Notes under the pieces: model-generated
Databases searched by the model: none
Told to the model about the DNA's origin: nothing
What the model saw: the letters and a program-made list of their open reading frames with translations, nothing else
Shown: positions 35,581 through 43,496 of the stretch, in pieces
Layout of the letters: each line of letters opens with the position of its first letter
Position numbering within the stretch: the stretch's first letter is position 1
Program-made: the position numbers and the translations under genes
From: Roseiarcus sp963726105
GTDB taxonomy: Bacteria; Pseudomonadota; Alphaproteobacteria; Rhizobiales; Beijerinckiaceae
Direction of reading: 5' to 3'
Assembly (NCBI GenBank): GCA_963726105.1
Contig: CAVSBJ010000014.1
Coordinates: forward strand, 60,459-124,458
DNA length: 64,000 bases

Positions 35581-36228
35581 CTACTCTATCGAGACCGCAG
35601 GAGGGGCGAGCGCTCCGCGAACCGCTTCCGCCACAGCTCGGCCGAGCAATTCATGCTGATCGACTTCATAGTGGATCCCGTCGAGATCCGAACATCGAAT
35701 GACCTGCCCGGCGTCCAGGAACGCGACGCCTTCGCGCTCCGCAACGTCACGAAAACGCTGGCCGAGGAGAACGGACTTCTCGCGGCCGCCCTCGAACATT
35801 TCCGCGTAATCGGCGAGCTTGGCGATCGGGGGCGGCGCAACCAGCAGGATTTTCGGCGGCCGGCCGTTCGCGCTTTGCCCATAGGCGCGGACGAGAAAGA
35901 TGAGGCGCCCGGCGCCTTCCGCGATGTCGAAGGCGGAAACGGAAAAGCGCGTCTTCAGGTCGTTGCAGCCAAGCGAGAGGATCACGAGGTCGACCGGCGC
36001 ATGACTCATGAGGCAGGGCGGGAGCGCATCCGCGCCGCAGCGATAGGGCTCAATCGGATCATCGTGGACGGTCGTGCGGCCGTTGAGCCCCTCGGCGATC
36101 ACCTCGAAATCCGCTCCCAGCTCACGCTGCAAGACGCTCGGCCATCGCTGCGCGCGGGGAAGCCGGCTTCCGGTGGCCGGATCATAGCCCCAGGTGTTGG
36201 AATCGCCGAAGGCGACGATGACAGGCAT
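35581..36228 (-). CDS. SGNH-family hydrolase (arylesterase-like)
   Basis: A 215-residue SGNH/GDSL enzyme: block I IVAFGDSNTWGYDP with nucleophile Ser, the Gly block EGLNGRTTVHDD, block III LVILSLGCNDLK with Asn, and the C-terminal catalytic pair SDLDGIHYEVDQHELLG with Asp and His. No signal peptide, so cytoplasmic. Related arylesterases hydrolyse short acyl esters. Monocistronic on the minus strand. Confidence 0.88.
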   Translation of the reverse strand: MPVIVAFGDSNTWGYDPATGSRLPRAQRWPSVLQRELGADFEVIAEGLNGRTTVHDDPIEPYRCGADALPPCLMSHAPVDLVILSLGCNDLKTRFSVSAFDIAEGAGRLIFLVRAYGQSANGRPPKILLVAPPPIAKLADYAEMFEGGREKSVLLGQRFRDVAEREGVAFLDAGQVIRCSDLDGIHYEVDQHELLGRAVAEAVRGALAPPAVSIE

Positions 36229-36271
36229 AGGCTCGAACTCCTCTGATCCGGTGAATTTGGCAGGCTCGAGT

Positions 36272-36559
36272 CTAGCCCTGAGCCTTCAAAAGCGCGTCGG
36301 CGATCGCCGCCCATTCTTCGTCGAGCGAAGTTCGGCAGACCGGCTTGCGCGCGCGGCGATACCAATAGGCGGCGTTGCCGGCGTCGCCCTCCTTGCGATG
36401 CAGATAAGCGTGCACCCAGTCGCCCGGGCCGCCCTCGTCCGCTTGTGCGGCGTCATGCGCGCCGTCCCAATTCCCACGCGCGTCGAGCCAGAGCGCGCGC
36501 AGGGCCGGGCTCAAGGCTGGCGGTTCTGGAGCTGAAAGCGAGGCGCGGAACGCTTCCAT
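36272..36559 (-). CDS. Conserved hypothetical protein
   Basis: A 95-residue protein (MEAFRASLSAPEPPALSPAL ...) with the block DWVHAYLHRKEGDAGNAAYW and a final LDEEWAAIADALL. I recall this His/Tyr-rich motif from short proteobacterial proteins of unknown function. AGGAG lies eight bases before an in-frame GTG at 36565, which may be the real start two codons earlier. It follows the LysE-type exporter gene on the same strand with an 11-17 base gap, so they are probably co-transcribed. Confidence 0.65.
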   Translation of the reverse strand: MEAFRASLSAPEPPALSPALRALWLDARGNWDGAHDAAQADEGGPGDWVHAYLHRKEGDAGNAAYWYRRARKPVCRTSLDEEWAAIADALLKAQG

Positions 36560-36576
36560 GTCCACGATCGGCGCTC

Positions 36577-37221
36577 CTATCTCGTCTCGCTCCAAAGAAG
36601 GCGTCCCGCGAAGGCGCTCATCAGCGCAGCGAAGCCATAGTCGAAGACTCGCAGCGCGCGCGGGTTGCGTTTCGCCGCTGCGACAAAGTGGCCCGCCACG
36701 AGCACGACGATCGCGTTCACGGTCGTCGTGATCGTGATGAAGCCGAGGCCCAATGCGAACAGCTTCATGCTCGCATGCGGATCGCTCGCGCTGATGAACT
36801 GCGGCAGAAAGGTCACAAAGAAGAGTACGATCTTCGGATTGGTGAGGTTGATGAGGAACCCGTTCGCGAAAGCGCCGCGCAAGCCTCCTCGCGCCATGGC
36901 GTCGGTCGTGAGCTTGAGCACGGAGCCGTGGCGGATCGCGCGCCAGGCAAGCCACAGCAGATAGAGCGCGCCGCCGACCTTCACCGCCTCGTAGGCCTCG
37001 GACGAGGCCGCGAGCAGCGCCGAAAGCCCGAGCGCGGCGGCAAAGGTGTGGACGACGAGCCCGACATTAGCGCCCGCTTGCGCGGCGAAGCCTTGCGTCC
37101 TGCCGCCGGCCAGCGTGCGAGACAGAAAGAGCGCCATGTCAGCGCCGGGCGTCGCGGCGAGCAGGAAGCAGGCGACGATATAGGCTGCCGCCAATGAGGC
37201 ACTCGGAAAGAATGGCGTCAC
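36577..37221 (-). CDS. LysE/RhtB-family amino-acid exporter
   Basis: A 214-residue inner-membrane protein with six hydrophobic segments and the RhtB pattern: ACFLLAATPGADMALFLSRT in the first, GALYLLWLAWRAIR, and FANGFLINLTNPKIVLFFVTFLPQF. It exports amino acids such as homoserine, threonine or leucine; the substrate is unknown. Its GTG start (37221) overlaps the kdgK stop by four bases. Confidence 0.9.
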   Translation of the reverse strand: MTPFFPSASLAAAYIVACFLLAATPGADMALFLSRTLAGGRTQGFAAQAGANVGLVVHTFAAALGLSALLAASSEAYEAVKVGGALYLLWLAWRAIRHGSVLKLTTDAMARGGLRGAFANGFLINLTNPKIVLFFVTFLPQFISASDPHASMKLFALGLGFITITTTVNAIVVLVAGHFVAAAKRNPRALRVFDYGFAALMSAFAGRLLWSETR

Positions 37222-38138
37222 GATGCCCGCACCGCCATGATCGCTTCGACGTCCGCGCGTCTCGGCAGCGGCGAAACCGCACCGTAGCCAACGGTCGAGA
37301 GCGCCGCCGCCACATTGGCGAAACGCGCGGCGGCGAATGGATCGCCGTGGCGTACGTATTCCGCTAGAAACGCGCCGTCGAAGCAGTCGCCAGCTCCAGT
37401 CGCATCGACCGCCTTGACGGGGTGCGAATAGATCCGCTCGCGCCCCTTGGGCGTCGCCACCAGCGCCCCGCCGCGGCCCATTTTCACCACGACCACGCCT
37501 GCGCCGAGTTCGAGGTAGAAACTTGCAATGGCGTCAGGGTCTCTCAAGCCCGTCAGATGCTCCGCGTCGTCGAAACCCGGAAGGGCGATGTCGCAGCCGC
37601 GCATCGCCTCGTGAATGACCGCCCGCGCGCGGCGCAAAGGCCAGAGCTTCAGCCGCAGGTTCGGGTCATAGGAGACGAGCCGCTTGGCGTCGTGCGCGAT
37701 GTCGATCGCGGCGAACGCGGCGTCAGTGGCGGACGAGGAGATCGCCTGGCTGATCCCGGAGATGTGCAGGATCTTGGTCTCGCGGATGCGGTCGACGGGC
37801 AGATCAGTCTCGCTGATCCGGCTCGCCGCCGAGCCTGCGCGCATGTAGGAGAACTCGTGGCCCTGTTCGCTATGGGTGACGAAATAAAGCCCGGTATGAG
37901 CGCCGCCGTTGACCACGATCCGGCTCGCGTCGACCCCCTCCTTGAGCCAGAGCTCGGTCAGCGCCTGACCGAAACGATCGGCGCCGACGCCGGTGAAATA
38001 AGAGGCGTCCGCGCCAAGCCGCGCCGCCGCAATCATGGCGTTCGAGGTGTCGCCGCCGAACCCCTGTACGAAGGGGGCGCCGTCCTTCGGCTGGTTGAGT
38101 TCGACCAGCGCTTCGCCAATCGCGAGGAGATCCGGCAC
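37218..38138 (-). CDS. kdgK: 2-dehydro-3-deoxygluconokinase (PfkB-family sugar kinase)
   Basis: A 306-residue ribokinase-fold kinase. It opens with LLAIGEALVELNQP, then FGGDTSNAMIAAARLGADAS (substrate lid and PfkB signature 1), and VDATGAGDCFDGAFLAEY near residue 252 (anion hole and catalytic Asp, PfkB signature 2). The GDTSN pattern favours 2-keto-3-deoxygluconate, phosphorylated to KDPG for the Entner-Doudoroff route. GTG start, right after a possible 25-residue membrane peptide. Overlaps the LysE gene downstream. Confidence 0.87.
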   Translation of the reverse strand: MPDLLAIGEALVELNQPKDGAPFVQGFGGDTSNAMIAAARLGADASYFTGVGADRFGQALTELWLKEGVDASRIVVNGGAHTGLYFVTHSEQGHEFSYMRAGSAASRISETDLPVDRIRETKILHISGISQAISSSATDAAFAAIDIAHDAKRLVSYDPNLRLKLWPLRRARAVIHEAMRGCDIALPGFDDAEHLTGLRDPDAIASFYLELGAGVVVVKMGRGGALVATPKGRERIYSHPVKAVDATGAGDCFDGAFLAEYVRHGDPFAAARFANVAAALSTVGYGAVSPLPRRADVEAIMAVRAS

Positions 38139-38140
38139 GT

Positions 38141-38218
38141 TTACCTCGTCGCGACGGCAAACGCGACCCCGGCCATCAGGGCGCCGGCGGCGAAGAGGAT
38201 GAGAGAGCTCAAAGTCAT
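38141..38218 (-). CDS. Possible 25-residue single-helix membrane peptide
   Basis: An ATG overlapping the terC stop codon (ATGA) opens a 25-codon frame, MTLSSLILFAAGALMAGVAF then AVATR, ending two bases before the kdgK start. It would be one membrane helix. The exact fit between two genes and the coupling overlap favour translation, but the frame is short and no homologue is known to me. It may only serve to couple terC and kdgK translation. Confidence 0.4.
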   Translation of the reverse strand: MTLSSLILFAAGALMAGVAFAVATR

Positions 38219-38949
38219 GTCCGTCGCCTTGGCTTGCGCCTCGCCAAGACGTTGAGCGTCTCGACCACAGAGGAAAAAAACATCGCGGCGTAAATATAGC
38301 CTCTTTCGATATGAAAGCCGAAACCGTCGGCGATCAGCGTCATGCCGATCATCAGGAGGAAGCTCAAAGCCAGCATCAAAACCGTGGGATTGCGGTGGAT
38401 GAACGCCGCCAGCGGCGCCACGGCGACCATCATCACCCCGACCGCCACGACGACGGCGATGACCATGATCGGAAAATACTCGGTCATGCCAACGGCCGTG
38501 ATGATGCTGTCGACCGAGAAGACGATGTCGATCAAGATGATCTGGATCAGGCCGGAGATGAGGCCGAGCGGCGACGGCGGCTTTTCGTTCTCCGCCTCGC
38601 CATCCGGATCGACGCGGTGATGGATTTCCGTCGTCGCCTTCCAGACCAGGAACAGGCCGCCGGCGAGCAACAGCAGGTCGCGCACGGAAAAGCTGTGTCC
38701 CAGCACCGTGCCCAGCGGCTCGGTGAAGCGTACGACCCACGATGCCGAGGCGAGCAGCGCGAGGCGAAACACGAGCGCCAGCGAGAGGCCCAGCTTGCGC
38801 CCGAGGCCCCGCCGGCGTTCGTCGATGCGGTTCGTGAGCAGCGCGATAAAGACGAGATTGTCGAGGCCGAGGACGACCTCCATCGCGATCAGAGTCGCGA
38901 GCGCCGCCCATGCGTCGGGGTCTTCCGCGAGGCGGAGAAAGTCGTCCAT
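38215..38949 (-). CDS. TerC-family integral membrane protein
   Basis: A 244-residue membrane protein with seven or so hydrophobic segments. The two TerC acidic motifs are present: MEVVLGLDNLVFIALL in the first segment and LIDIVFSVDSIITAVGM in the middle, both with conserved Asp thought to bind Mn2+ or similar metal. Family members export manganese or load metal on exoenzymes. A start at ATG 38949 fits. It is followed by a short coupled frame and kdgK. Confidence 0.92.
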   Translation of the reverse strand: MDDFLRLAEDPDAWAALATLIAMEVVLGLDNLVFIALLTNRIDERRRGLGRKLGLSLALVFRLALLASASWVVRFTEPLGTVLGHSFSVRDLLLLAGGLFLVWKATTEIHHRVDPDGEAENEKPPSPLGLISGLIQIILIDIVFSVDSIITAVGMTEYFPIMVIAVVVAVGVMMVAVAPLAAFIHRNPTVLMLALSFLLMIGMTLIADGFGFHIERGYIYAAMFFSSVVETLNVLARRKPRRRT

Positions 38950-39394
38950 GCGCCTGTGAGCCCTCAGTCCTCAAGCTTTCCCACGCCTGCCGGGGCGCCC
39001 CAATCTAAGCCGCTGCGAGGCGTTTCCAAGCTTGGGCATGGGATCGGGGGCTGAGGACTCATCCCTAGGCTGACGCGCGGGCGCCCTTGAGCGGTCGAAC
39101 GCGCGAGGTCGACGCGCTTAAACGCTCCTAAACGCCCTTAAAACGCGCTTAAATGTTAGTAACTTTGCTTTCATTTGCTAGCGTTTATTTTTTCGAATCG
39201 AGACTTTTCAATGGGTTATGCGTGTTTCGAATATGGAACTCTTCCGGCTCCGATTTTCTATAATGCTTCGCAAACGTCATTTTTCGCGTGGCGCGAGGCC
39301 GGCTCAATCCCAATTCTATAGCACGGATTCCTAATTTTTACAATATGAGCGACCAAATTTTTGATTCCGCGACACGTGTGGCCCAGCGCATGGC
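38950..39394. other. Intergenic AT-rich region upstream of terC
   Basis: A 445-base gap between terC and the end of the PHB depolymerase pseudogene. It is much richer in A and T than its surroundings from 39110 on. It holds decamer-repeat block B (39111-39220). No gene recognised. Confidence 0.5.
39111..39220. repeat. Decamer-repeat block B with 41-base shared segment
   Basis: Ten-base steps GACGCGCTTA, AACGCTCCTA, AACGCCCTTA, AAACGCGCTT, AAATGTTAGT and weaker ones lead into a segment, 39179-39219 (CTAGCGTTTATTTTTT ... CTTTTCAATGGGTTA). It matches the reverse complement of 17106-17146 at 38 of 41 positions. Same architecture as block A in inverted orientation. Confidence 0.75.
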
Positions 39395-40559
39395 TCACAG
39401 GTCGCCTTGCGCCGGGGCGTCGCCGTTAGGCGCAACGAGGCCCCAGCGGCAGACCGGCCTCATTGACCCTCGATTTCGTCTGACCATGGCCCAGATGGCG
39501 CTGATCTGGACGCCATGTTTTGTGAGGTAACGCGGATCCTCGGCATATCCCCACCAATTCCAGCAGCCATAGGGATTGGCGTCGATCGCCGCCGTCAAGC
39601 CGGCCTCGAGAGGCAGTTCGGCGATCGTGGTGGCGTGCGCCTGCGGATAGAGAACGACAATCCGATTGGCGTCGGCCCATTCGTTGACGCCAATCCGGGT
39701 GTAAAACTCGTCGCCAAGCGCCTCTGAAGATTGCGTGCAGCCGTGCAGGACGATGTGCAGCCGGCACGGCGCCGGAGCGCCGGGTTCGCAGTCTTTCGGC
39801 ACATAGAGGTAGCCGGCGTCCAACAACCCGTTCGCTCGCGCGGCGCCGGCGGACACGAATTCGCTCTGGTCGAAAGCGACGATGCGGCCGGAGAGCGCCG
39901 CGGCGGGAGGCTTGAGATCCGGCCCATAGATCGCCTTGAGCTCGGCGCCGGCCTGGTCGTAATCGCAATCGTTGATGTAGGGCGCCTTGTTGGCGGAGCA
40001 CCTTCCGCCGAAATTTTTCGTCACCCAGGAATGCCCGGCTCTTGCGGCCGGTCCGCTGTCGTCTTCGAAGACGATGTTGGCGTTCGGAACCCCGAGCGCG
40101 GCGTAGACGGCCCGCCCCTTCTCGACCGTCGCTGAACTCACCACCGAGTCGGAGCCTCCGGTGAAGAGATAGAACTCTGCTGTGGGCGAGGTTCGACGGC
40201 GGATCGATCTCCGCCTTGCGGGCAAGGGTCTTTATGAGGTCTGTGTAGAAAGAGACGTCCTCGAGCAGAAAGGGCGTCGACACGCAGGGCCCGGCCGCCT
40301 GGGAGGCCAGCGCCTCCACGCCGTCGGCCGTCGCATGCAGGACCGCGCAGCCATAGAGGCCGCCGGCGATCATAGCCGCGCCCATAACCTCGGCGGAATG
40401 GGCGATGTGCAGCTGGTTGGCCATGAAGGCGCCGGACGAGAGACCGGAAACCGACACTTGCGCCGGATCGACCGGGTAGCTGCTTAGCCGCTCCGCAGCA
40501 ACGGCGGAGGCGCAGGCCAACACAAGCGCCAACGAGAGCGCGATCGCGAGTCGGACCAT
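39395..40559 (-). pseudogene. Poly(3-hydroxybutyrate) depolymerase, frameshifted
   Basis: The N-terminal frame from ATG 40559 has a signal peptide (LAIALSLALVLACASAVAAE), the lipase box SVSGLSSGAFMANQLHIAHS, and reads to about 40175 (NLAHSRV). There it leaves the homologous frame, which continues one base off as YLFTGGSDSVVSSATVEKG ... LHIVLHGCTQSSEALGDEFY ... NPYGCWNWWGY and ends at 39395. Together they make a normal ~380-residue secreted PHB depolymerase with Ser, Asp and His regions. One net base change at 40171-40178 (ACTC/AGA region) disables it, unless it is a sequencing error. The rest shows no other damage, so the event is recent. Confidence 0.85.
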
Positions 40560-40679
40560 GTCAAGGACCCCTGGAGGATGGGCGCCCTGCCATTGTCCAC
40601 GCGCGATCGCGCTCCCGTCAATTGCGTATCCGAATTGATCGCGCGCCGGCCGAAACCTCTGACCGGCGCGCTTCCAAAT

Positions 40680-40841
40680 TCACTTGAGGGTGTTGCCGAC
40701 CTCGTTGAACACGTTGCTGACGTTCGTGCCGACCAGCTGGACTGCGACGATGATGAACACCGCAATCAGGCTCGCGATCAGCGCATACTCGATCGCGGTC
40801 ACACCCAATTCATCACTAAGGAAGTTTCGAACTCGAAGCAT
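40680..40841 (-). CDS. Flp/Fap-type IVb pilin, copy 1
   Basis: A 53-residue prepilin: short charged leader (MLRVRNFLSDELG), prepilin peptidase site before VTAIEYALIASLIAVFII, and a short C-terminal part ending VGNTLK. AGGAGAG precedes ATG 40841. After cleavage it forms the Tad/Flp fimbria used for surface attachment. No tad assembly genes are in the window. Close paralogue at 41103-41264. Confidence 0.9.
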   Translation of the reverse strand: MLRVRNFLSDELGVTAIEYALIASLIAVFIIVAVQLVGTNVSNVFNEVGNTLK

Positions 40842-41102
40842 TGGACTCTCCTGACGCTCTATGGGTCCCTGCGTTCGTAAGTTGGCTGTTCCCGGACTGG
40901 GCTTTCGAAGTGGGCGCAGGATCCCGACCACGATGCAAAATCCCACCTGCCGATTGCCAACGTCTCGATTGGGCGCTTAGATTTTTACCGATCCGCCAAT
41001 GTGGGATTGCGATTAGCCGCCGATCCTTAATCAGGTGATAGTTCCGGCGGATCGCCGCGGCCGGCGGTCGCGCGCACTTCGGCGAGTGCGCGCGCGCAGG
41101 CA

Positions 41103-41264
41103 TCACTTGAGCGTGTTGCCGACTTCGGTGAACACGGTGCTGACCTTCGTGCCGACCAGCTGGACGGCGACGATAATGAAAACCGCGATCAGGCTCGCAA
41201 TCAGCGCGTATTCGATCGCGGTCACCCCGGATTCATCGCTTAGAAAGGCTTGAAGACGTGTCAT
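41103..41264 (-). CDS. Flp/Fap-type IVb pilin, copy 2
   Basis: A 53-residue twin of the product at 40680-40841, with the same VTAIEYALIASLIAVFIIVA core and changes in the leader (MTRLQAFLSDESG) and tail (TKVSTVFTEVGNTLK). AAGGAG lies before ATG 41264. The upstream flanks of the two genes are also similar (CTCGATTGG ... CGCTTAGATTTTT versus CTCGATTGGATCGCTAAAGTTTT), so gene and promoter were duplicated together. Confidence 0.9.
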   Translation of the reverse strand: MTRLQAFLSDESGVTAIEYALIASLIAVFIIVAVQLVGTKVSTVFTEVGNTLK

Positions 41265-41656
41265 CAGATTCTCCTTGCGTTCGATGGAGCTTGCGTTTCC
41301 CGCGCAAGGTCCGGACGTCAGGAGAATCCCACGAAGCGATTGTCGCGCGCTCGATTGGATCGCTAAAGTTTTAGCAATCCCCCGACGCGATGCCGACATC
41401 GTTTGCGGAGACTTAAACTGAACCTGGATGGCCGCGGCTTGCCCCAATCGAAACATTCATCTTCGGCGCGGCGCCCCGGCGACGATTGACAATCGTAGCA
41501 AGCCTTTATCGAGGGCTTGTCGACCGCGCCCCAATTTTAGCGAAGCTGATCACAAGGGTGTGAGCGCGACCAACGCTCATTTCGGGCCGTAAGCGGGCAT
41601 GCAGACGGCGCTGAGCAGGCTTTGTCAGATGTGACGACGACGCGCGGCGCTCGCGC
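41265..41656. other. Intergenic region upstream of flp copy 2
   Basis: About 390 bases with no gene I can support. The part nearest the pilin gene (41265-41420) is the likely promoter and leader, shared with the region upstream of flp copy 1. Confidence 0.45.
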
Positions 41657-42280
41657 CTATGATCGCGCTTGTGCCGGGCTCGCCTGAACTGCCTCTTCGA
41701 CCTGCGCAAGCCTATCCTTGCCGAAGAACATGTCGCCGCCGACGAAGAAGGTCGGAACGCCGAACACGCCGCGCGCGACCGCAGCGGCGGTGTTGTCGGC
41801 GAGCTTCAGCTTGACGCGATCTGTTTGCGCTGCCGCGAGCAGGCTCGCGGAATTCAGGCCTGCGGAATCGACGCGACGCGCGAGGATTTCGGGATCGTCG
41901 AGCTTGAGGCCCTCTTCCCACAGGCCCGCAAGCCCCATCTCGAGATAGGCGGCCTCGACGCCGGCCTCGCGGGCGGCGACAAATCCGCGCATCAGCATCA
42001 GCGTGTTCACGGGGAAATTCGGGTTGAAACGGAATTTGTCAATTCCGTGCCTGGCGATGAAGCGGCGGATCTCGAGCCTTTCGTAATCGAGCTTGCCCTT
42101 GACCGCCGCAAAGGCGATGCCTGGCGCGACATTGCCGGTCGCCTTGAAGATGCCTCCGAGCAGACACGGGTTGATTGCGAGCCGCGCGCCGGTGCGTTCG
42201 AGAATCGGCGGCAGCGCGCGATAGGCGAGGTAGGCGTTGGGGCTCGCAAAGTCGAAAATGAATTCGATGGGGGCGCTCAT
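41657..42280 (-). CDS. 2-hydroxychromene-2-carboxylate isomerase (DsbA-like, kappa GST family)
   Basis: A 207-residue thioredoxin-fold isomerase: IEFIFDFASPNAYLAYRALP with the Ser-Pro active region, FRFNPNFPVNTLMLMRG, and the cis-Pro motif ARGVFGVPTFFVGGDMFFGKDR. The prototype uses glutathione to isomerise hydroxychromene carboxylate in naphthalene breakdown; here it more likely acts on another aromatic or is a general kappa-type GST. Its ATG overlaps the stop of the SDR gene (ATGA). Confidence 0.88.
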   Translation of the reverse strand: MSAPIEFIFDFASPNAYLAYRALPPILERTGARLAINPCLLGGIFKATGNVAPGIAFAAVKGKLDYERLEIRRFIARHGIDKFRFNPNFPVNTLMLMRGFVAAREAGVEAAYLEMGLAGLWEEGLKLDDPEILARRVDSAGLNSASLLAAAQTDRVKLKLADNTAAAVARGVFGVPTFFVGGDMFFGKDRLAQVEEAVQASPAQARS

Positions 42281-43026
42281 CACCAATTCTCCGACCACGG
42301 CCGCAAATCCATCTCGAATGTCCAGGCGCTGCGTTTTTGGCGATAAAGCCAAACATAGTTCTTAGCGACCTCGTCGGGAACGAGAATTTCCTCCCGCTTG
42401 AGCTTTTCGGCGGCGTCCGGCATGAGCCCGCGGATGAAGGCGCCGTCGATCGCGCCGTCGATCACGACGTGGGCGACGTGGATTCCCTTCGGACCCAGTT
42501 CGCGAGCGAGACTCTGGGCCAGCGCCCGGAGCGCATGCTTCGCCCCGGCGAAGGCGGCGAAGCCCGCCCCGCCACGGACGCTCGCGGTCGCGCCGGTGAA
42601 GAGGATGGCGCCGCGGCCGCGTTCGATCATGCTCCGGGCGACCTCGCGGCTGGCGAGGAACCCGGCCAGGGCCGCCATCTCCCAAACCTTGGAATAGACG
42701 CGCGTGGTCGTCTCGACGATCGGAAAACGCACATTGGCGCCGATGTTGAAGACCAGCACCTCGATCGGGCCGATCTCGCGCTCGATCCGGTCGATCAGGG
42801 CCGCGACATCGTCTTCGACGCGCGCGTCGAGCCCGAACGCGTGAGCCTCGCCGCCCTCGGCGCGGATCGCTTCCGCGAGCTTGTCCACCGCCTCGGTATT
42901 TCGCGGCCGCCGGGTGACGCAGACGCGAAGGCCCTCGCGCGCGAAAGCGCGCGCGATCGAGGCGCCGAGCCCGTCGCCGGCCCCGATGACCAGGCAGGCG
43001 CCGCGTTCACCCCCCGCCTCGCTCAT
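42280..43026 (-). CDS. SDR-family oxidoreductase
   Basis: A 248-residue short-chain dehydrogenase/reductase. It has the cofactor loop CLVIGAGDGLGASIARAFA, Arg residues after beta-2 (VTRRPRN) that favour NADPH, the NIGAN structural motif (VLVFNIGANV), and ATASVRGGAGFAAFAGAKHA. The catalytic Lys of YxxxK is present, but the usual Tyr position reads Phe (FAAFAGAK), an atypical active site. A specialised or weak reductase is possible. Overlaps the chromene isomerase gene. Confidence 0.85.
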   Translation of the reverse strand: MSEAGGERGACLVIGAGDGLGASIARAFAREGLRVCVTRRPRNTEAVDKLAEAIRAEGGEAHAFGLDARVEDDVAALIDRIEREIGPIEVLVFNIGANVRFPIVETTTRVYSKVWEMAALAGFLASREVARSMIERGRGAILFTGATASVRGGAGFAAFAGAKHALRALAQSLARELGPKGIHVAHVVIDGAIDGAFIRGLMPDAAEKLKREEILVPDEVAKNYVWLYRQKRSAWTFEMDLRPWSENW

Positions 43027-43496
43027 GGGCGTAAGTCCGGGAAATTCAGGATGCCGCCGTAGAGGGGGGAATCGGCCTGCCGCGACCGCGGCGCGATGAC
43101 CCGCCGATCCGCCTCCGACTTATCGAACGCGCATTCTCCGGCGGAAGCGGCCGACGCGGGGATGAAGACAGTCGTTGAAGTCAAACACCGGCCCATCTTG
43201 CACCAGTCTCTGATGCCGGACTCCATACCACACAATGGAATCATGAGACGTTCCCCCAGAAACCTGCGCGTACGATATGCGCATGTTGCTTTTACGGCAT
43301 AAGGAGAACGCAGGCCTCTCGTCGGCGCCCGCGGGGCCCCGAATGCGCCAGCCGAGACGGCTCAGGGCGGTTCGGCTTCAGCGCAAAGCAGGCCGATCGG
43401 CGGCGAAGGCTGCGGTTAGGGCATGGGTCACTCGGCGCAAGGCCGTGTCCAGGCGCCGTGTCGAAGCGATCAGGCGTGGCAGCCCATCCGGTCTAG
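43027..43496. other. Intergenic region left of the IS element
   Basis: About 470 bases upstream of the SDR gene and up to the IS5-family element. Only short, composition-driven frames; no gene, RNA or repeat that I can support. The last four bases (CTAG, 43493-43496) are the left half of the IS target duplication. Confidence 0.45.

Noticed and set aside
43096..43302. Short open frames left of the IS element
   Set aside because: No ribosome binding site, no homologous motif and incoherent composition.
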